From NCBI RefSeq assembly GCF_003590875.1, contig NZ_QYUN01000002.1:1178001-1242000 (forward strand): a stretch of DNA of 64,000 bases. The letters are read 5' to 3'. Shown here in pieces: positions 59,863 to 64,000 of the stretch; positions within the stretch are counted from its first letter, which is position 1; every line of letters starts with the position of its first letter. The notes beneath the pieces were generated by a model. It did no database searches, was not told the origin of the DNA, and worked only from the letters and a program-made list of their open reading frames with translations. The DNA is from Noviherbaspirillum cavernae. Lineage in GTDB: Bacteria > Pseudomonadota > Gammaproteobacteria > Burkholderiales > Burkholderiaceae_D. Made by a program: the position numbers and the translations under genes.

Positions 59863-61077
59863 ATGAGCCATCCACCCCAGATCAAAATCCCCGCCACCTA
59901 CATGCGTGGCGGCACCAGCAAAGGCGTGTTCTTCCGCCTGCAGGACTTGCCCGAAGCCGCACAAGTGCCGGGCGCGGCGCGTGATGCGCTGCTGCTGCGC
60001 GTCATCGGCAGCCCGGACCCATACGGCAAGCAGATTGACGGCATGGGCGGGGCGACCTCCAGCACCAGCAAGGCGGTCATCCTGTCCAGGAGCAGCAAAC
60101 CCGATCACGACGTCGATTACCTGTTCGGCCAGGTATCCATCGACAAGGCATTTGTCGACTGGAGCGGCAACTGCGGCAACCTTTCCGCCGCTGTCGGGCC
60201 CTTCGCGATCAGCAACGGCTTGGTCAATGCCAGCCGCGCATTGGAAAACGGCGCGCAGAACGGCATGGCCACCGTGCGCATCTGGCAGGTGAACATCGGC
60301 AAGACCATCATCGCGCACGTGCCCATTACCAACGGCGCCGTGCAGGAAACCGGCGACTTCGAGCTCGACGGCGTCACTTTCCCCGCTGCCGAAGTGCAGC
60401 TCGAATTCATGGACCCGGCAGCCGAGGAGGAGGGTGCGGGCGGGTCAATGTTCCCGACCGGCAACCTGATCGACGATCTCGAGGTTCCCGGCGTCGGCAC
60501 GCTCAAGGCCACCATGATCAATGCCGGTATCCCGACCATTTTCGTGAACGCGGACGCCATCGGTTACACGGGCACCGAGTTGCAGGACGCCATCAACAGC
60601 GACACCAAGGCTCTGACCATGTTCGAGACGATACGCGCCCATGGCGCGCTGCGCATGGGCCTCATCAAGCACATCGACGAAGCTGGCAAGCGCCAGCACA
60701 CGCCGAAGGTCGCCTTTGTGGCGAAGCCGACCGATTACGTCTCTTCCAGCGGCAAGCCGGTGGAAGAGGGCGACATTGACCTGCTCGTGCGCGCGCTGTC
60801 CATGGGCAAGCTGCATCACGCCATGATGGGTACGGCAGCCGTCGCCATCGGCACCGCCGCCGCGATACCGGGCACGCTGGTGAACCTCGCGGCGGGCGGC
60901 GGTGCGCATAATGTACCTAAAGCGGCGGTGCGTTTCGGCCATCCCTCGGGCACCTTGCGGGTGGGCGCGGAAGCAACGCAGGTCAACGGCGAATGGAGCG
61001 TGAGCAAGGCCATCATGAGCCGCAGCGCGCGGGTCCTGATGGAAGGATGGGTACGCGTACCGGGCGACGCGTTCTGA
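59863..61077 (+). CDS. prpF: 2-methylaconitate cis-trans isomerase
   Basis: PrpF isomerises the 2-methylaconitate produced by AcnD so that it can be rehydrated to 2-methylisocitrate. The 404-residue PrpF-family protein starts [21 protein letters not shown] and has [31 protein letters not shown] and the late [24 protein letters not shown]. It belongs to the diaminopimelate-epimerase-like fold. prpD starts 35 bases after its stop. Confidence 0.95.
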   Translation: MSHPPQIKIPATYMRGGTSKGVFFRLQDLPEAAQVPGAARDALLLRVIGSPDPYGKQIDGMGGATSSTSKAVILSRSSKPDHDVDYLFGQVSIDKAFVDWSGNCGNLSAAVGPFAISNGLVNASRALENGAQNGMATVRIWQVNIGKTIIAHVPITNGAVQETGDFELDGVTFPAAEVQLEFMDPAAEEEGAGGSMFPTGNLIDDLEVPGVGTLKATMINAGIPTIFVNADAIGYTGTELQDAINSDTKALTMFETIRAHGALRMGLIKHIDEAGKRQHTPKVAFVAKPTDYVSSSGKPVEEGDIDLLVRALSMGKLHHAMMGTAAVAIGTAAAIPGTLVNLAAGGGAHNVPKAAVRFGHPSGTLRVGAEATQVNGEWSVSKAIMSRSARVLMEGWVRVPGDAF

Positions 61078-61112
61078 GGAACAATGCTGCGGACGTTCGT
61101 GTCTCACCCGAC

Positions 61113-62555
61113 ATGAAATCCGCCAAGCGCCCCGACTGGGACAAGGTTCTGGTCGATATCGTCGATTACGTCCAAACGGTCGAGATCAAGTCCAGGCTCG
61201 CGTATGACACGGCGCGCAACTGCCTGATCGATACGCTGGGCTGCGGGCTCGAGGCATTGGAATATCCTGCATGCACCAAGCTGCTCGGACCGATCGTTCC
61301 AGGCACAGTCGTGCCGCACGGTGCAAAAGTGCCGGGAACGCAATTCCAGCTCGACCCGGTGCAGGCCGCCTTCAACATCGGCACGATGATCCGCTGGCTC
61401 GACTTCAATGACACCTGGCTCGCCGCCGAATGGGGCCATCCGTCGGACAACCTCGGCGGCATTCTCGCCGTGGCCGACTGGCTGTCGCGCAATGCCGTCG
61501 CCGCAGGCAAGAAACCGCTGACGATGAAAGACGTGCTGACCGGCATGATCAAGGCGCACGAAATCCAGGGGTGCATCGCGCTGGAAAATTCCTTCAACAA
61601 GGTCGGCCTCGACCACGTCGTGCTGGTGAAGGTGGCGTCGACCGCCGTCGTTGCGCAAATGCTCGGCTTGTCTCGCGACGAAATCCTCAACGCCGTCTCG
61701 CTGGCATGGGTCGATGGCCAATCGCTGCGCACCTATCGTCATGCGCCCAACACCGGTTCGCGCAAGTCGTGGGCGGCGGGTGACGCGACTTCGCGCGCGG
61801 TGCGTCTGGCGCTGATCGCGAAGACCGGCGAGATGGGTTATCCCTCGGTGCTGACGACGAAGACATGGGGCTTCTACGACGTGCTGTTCAAGGGCCGGCC
61901 CTTCGAGTTTCAGCGTCCGTACGGCAGCTATGTGATGGAAAACGTCTTGTTCAAGATTTCCTTCCCCGCCGAGTTCCATGCGCAGACCGCCGTCGAAGCA
62001 GCGATGCGCTTGCACAAGGAACTCGCGAAAACCGGCAAGTCAGCCGCCGACATCAAGACGATCACGATCCGCACCCACGAAGCCTGCATCCGCATCATCG
62101 ACAAGAAAGGCCCGTTGAACAATCCGGCCGACCGCGATCACTGCATCCAGTACATGGTCGCCGTGCCGCTGATTTTCGGTCGACTGACCGCCGCTGACTA
62201 CGAGGACGATATCGCCGCCGACAAGCGCGTCGATGCGCTGCGCGACAAGATCGTTTGCGTGGAAGATCCGGCATTCACCGTCGATTATCACGATCCGCAA
62301 AAACGCTCGATCGCCAACGCCTTGACGGTCGAACTGAGCGACGGCGAAGTGCTGCCCGAAGTCATGGTCGAATATCCGATCGGTCACGCGCGCCGCCGCA
62401 AGGAAGGCATTCCCTTGCTGGAAGCAAAGTTCAGGATCAACCTGGCCCGCCGCTTCCCGCTCAAGCAACAAAAGACGATTCTGGACGTGTCGCTCGACCA
62501 GAATGCACTGGAGGCAATGCCGGTTCACGAGTATGTCGACCTGTACGTCATCTGA
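61113..62555 (+). CDS. prpD: 2-methylcitrate dehydratase, PrpD type
   Basis: PrpD is a cofactor-free dehydratase that does the same step as AcnD. The 480-residue MmgE/PrpD-family protein has [62 protein letters not shown] and [23 protein letters not shown] 61113 begins [13 protein letters not shown]; no clear ribosome-binding site is seen. The open frame before it runs inside prpF and is not coding. Having both PrpD and AcnD/PrpF in one operon is redundant for this step. Confidence 0.95.
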   Translation: MKSAKRPDWDKVLVDIVDYVQTVEIKSRLAYDTARNCLIDTLGCGLEALEYPACTKLLGPIVPGTVVPHGAKVPGTQFQLDPVQAAFNIGTMIRWLDFNDTWLAAEWGHPSDNLGGILAVADWLSRNAVAAGKKPLTMKDVLTGMIKAHEIQGCIALENSFNKVGLDHVVLVKVASTAVVAQMLGLSRDEILNAVSLAWVDGQSLRTYRHAPNTGSRKSWAAGDATSRAVRLALIAKTGEMGYPSVLTTKTWGFYDVLFKGRPFEFQRPYGSYVMENVLFKISFPAEFHAQTAVEAAMRLHKELAKTGKSAADIKTITIRTHEACIRIIDKKGPLNNPADRDHCIQYMVAVPLIFGRLTAADYEDDIAADKRVDALRDKIVCVEDPAFTVDYHDPQKRSIANALTVELSDGEVLPEVMVEYPIGHARRRKEGIPLLEAKFRINLARRFPLKQQKTILDVSLDQNALEAMPVHEYVDLYVI

Positions 62556-62580
62556 TCGTGTCTGGATGACGCATGAAAGC

Positions 62581-62613
62581 AAGCGCAGCCGCAGCAATGC
62601 CGTTGCGCTTTTT
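62581..62613 (+). terminator. Weak hairpin with T run between prpD and prpE
   Basis: AAGCGCA (62581-62587) can pair with TGCGCTT (62604-62610), followed by TTT. The loop is long, so termination would be weak, and prpE may be read through or have its own promoter. Confidence 0.35.
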
Positions 62614-62726
62614 GCATCGCAACGTGAACACGCGTAAGGAGAAAGTAAGCCGGCGCAGCCATACTTGATTCGCAGGAACCCCACCGCTGCACAGACATGC
62701 GGGTACCCATGAGATTTGGAGGCAAC

Positions 62727-64000
62727 ATGAACTTCGCAGATTTCTACAGGCAATCCATCGACGATCGGCAAACCTTCTGGGCCAATGAGGCGAAGCTGAT
62801 CGACTGGCATCAACCGTTCTCGCAGGTGCTTGATTATTCGCGCCCGCCATTCGCCAGATGGTTTGTCGGCGGTCAGACCAATCTTTGTCACAACGCGGTT
62901 GACCGCTGGGTTGCCAGCCAGGGTGAGCAGCCTGCGCTGATTTCGGTTTCCACCGAAACCAATCGCGAGAAGGTCTATTCGTTCAAGGAATTGCAGAGCG
63001 AGGTGATGCGCACCGCCGCAGTGATGCAATCGCTCGGCGTGGGCAAGGGCGACCGCGTGCTGATCTACATGCCGATGATTGCCGAAGCGACCTTCGCGAT
63101 GCTGGCCTGCGCACGCATCGGCGCGATTCACTCGGTGGTGTTTGGCGGCTTCGCCTCCAACAGTCTGGCGACACGCATCGACGACGCGAAGCCGAAACTG
63201 ATCGTGTCCGCCGACGCGGGCATGCGCGCCGGAAAAAGCATTCCCTACAAACCGCTGCTCGATGAAGCGATCAACCTGGCAACGCACAAGCCGGACCATG
63301 TGCTGCTCGTCAATCGCGGCCTCGTGGCAATGAGCCTGAAGGCGGGCAGGGATGTCGATTATGCAGCGCTGCGCGAGCGGCACATGGATGCCCGGGTTCC
63401 CGTCACCTGGCTGGAATCCAACGATACCTCCTACATTCTCTACACCTCGGGTACGACAGGCAAACCCAAGGGCGTGCAACGCGATGTCGGCGGCTATGCG
63501 GTCGCGCTGGCATCGTCGATGAAACACATCTTCTGCGGCAATGCAGGCGAAACCTACTTCTCGACCTCCGACATCGGCTGGGTCGTGGGGCATTCCTACA
63601 TCGTCTACGGGCCCTTGATCGCCGGCATGGCGACCGTCATGTACGAAGGTTTGCCGATCCGGCCCGATGCCGGCATCTGGTGGAGCATCGTCGAGAAATA
63701 CAAGGTGACGCGCATGTTCTCCGCGCCGACCGCGGTGCGCGTATTGAAAAAGCAGCCTCCGGAATTCATGAAGAAGCACGACCTCTCTTCATTGAAGGCG
63801 CTATACCTCGCGGGCGAACCGCTGGACGAAACCACCTCGTCGTGGATTGCGGGAGAACTCGGCGTACCCGTGATCGACAATTACTGGCAAACCGAAACCG
63901 GCTGGCCGATTCTTTCAGTCGCCAAGGGCATCGAGGATATGCCGACCAGGCTGGGCAGCCCCGGCGTGCCGATGGTCGGCTACGACGTGAAAGTGGTGAA
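62727..64000 (+). CDS. prpE: Propionyl-CoA synthetase (3' end outside window)
   Basis: The frame is open from ATG 62727 to the window edge with no stop, so the gene is truncated here (about 424 codons seen). GGAGG lies at a good distance upstream. It is an acyl-CoA synthetase of the AMP-forming ANL superfamily. The N-terminus (DYSRPPFARWFVGG, TNLCHNAVDRW) is the PrpE type, and the motifs YTSGTTGKPKGVQRDVGG and YWQTETGWPI bind ATP. It would activate propionate to propionyl-CoA and so feed PrpC upstream. An acetyl-CoA synthetase is the alternative, but operon position favours PrpE. Confidence 0.93.
   Translation, partial: MNFADFYRQSIDDRQTFWANEAKLIDWHQPFSQVLDYSRPPFARWFVGGQTNLCHNAVDRWVASQGEQPALISVSTETNREKVYSFKELQSEVMRTAAVMQSLGVGKGDRVLIYMPMIAEATFAMLACARIGAIHSVVFGGFASNSLATRIDDAKPKLIVSADAGMRAGKSIPYKPLLDEAINLATHKPDHVLLVNRGLVAMSLKAGRDVDYAALRERHMDARVPVTWLESNDTSYILYTSGTTGKPKGVQRDVGGYAVALASSMKHIFCGNAGETYFSTSDIGWVVGHSYIVYGPLIAGMATVMYEGLPIRPDAGIWWSIVEKYKVTRMFSAPTAVRVLKKQPPEFMKKHDLSSLKALYLAGEPLDETTSSWIAGELGVPVIDNYWQTETGWPILSVAKGIEDMPTRLGSPGVPMVGYDVKVV

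Noticed and set aside
57061..60318. A minus-strand open frame of over 1000 codons across acnD and prpF
   Set aside because: It covers two well-supported genes and an intergenic palindrome, and its translation is rich in His/Arg/Gly without family motifs. It is a by-product of high GC content.
60993..61112. An N-terminal extension of prpD inside prpF
   Set aside because: The extension overlaps prpF out of frame and lacks PrpD similarity; ATG 61113 gives the usual length.

Overview
The window is about 64 kb of GC-rich (roughly 60% by eye) bacterial chromosome. Gene content and order point to a betaproteobacterium of the order Burkholderiales, most likely family Oxalobacteraceae (Herbaspirillum/Noviherbaspirillum/Massilia-like). 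The evidence is the ribF-ileS-lspA-coaBC-dut run, the glnA-(DUF4124)-ntrB-ntrC cluster and the prpR/prpBC-acnD-prpF-prpD-prpE regulon. The family assignment is inference from synteny and protein character; no rRNA is present. I saw no tRNA, rRNA, CRISPR array, prophage or insertion sequence. Nearly all of the window is core chromosome.

Layout. 1-7.4 kb: a plus-strand cluster of a truncated FHA-GAF-HD-GYP protein, a NodT-type outer-membrane channel, a membrane-anchored twin-FHA protein and an HlyD-type periplasmic adaptor. It looks like a type I secretion or efflux assembly tied to phosphothreonine and cyclic-di-GMP signalling, and it is the least ordinary region here. 7.6-17.4 kb: minus-strand housekeeping (a degenerate M48-like lipoprotein, dut, coaBC, lspA, ileS, ribF, mtfA, a YidB-like gene, rsmE). 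17.6-21.7 kb: tkt, gapA and a signal peptidase I on the plus strand. 21.7-31.2 kb: glnE (minus), then yhdP, a nitrilase-family amidase and tldD (plus). 31.3-32.6 kb: a Phe/Tyr-rich leader peptide and attenuator followed by a DAHP synthase gene. 32.8-43.0 kb: retropepsin-like protease, yajQ-like gene, murB, ppnP, argG, argF, rsgA, phhB, a Ste24-like protease, orn and prfC. 43.3-45.9 kb: hemerythrin-like protein, membrane-tethered TAXI protein and rhodanese. 46-51.2 kb: glnA with an NtrC/sigma-54 control region, a DUF4124 protein, ntrB and ntrC. 51.2-53.0 kb: ceramidase-like membrane protein, DUF1289 protein and a glutathione S-transferase. 53.0-64.0 kb: the 2-methylcitrate (propionate) regulon, with prpR divergent from prpBC-acnD-prpF-prpD and a truncated prpE at the right edge.

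How the genes work together. Nitrogen control is almost complete within the window. NtrB/NtrC act on the sigma-54 promoter of glnA, the GlnA protein carries the adenylylatable Tyr motif, and GlnE performs that modification. Propionate use is also nearly complete: PrpE activates propionate, PrpC makes 2-methylcitrate, AcnD/PrpF or PrpD dehydrate it, and PrpB cleaves 2-methylisocitrate. PrpR and a consensus -24/-12 promoter control the operon. Several intergenic gaps, including three successive gaps inside the prp operon and the tkt-gapA gap, carry palindromic REP-like elements.

The best leads for follow-up are the FHA-linked secretion cluster, the aroG attenuator, the M48-like lipoprotein that has lost its metal-binding residues, and the palindromes inside the prp operon.
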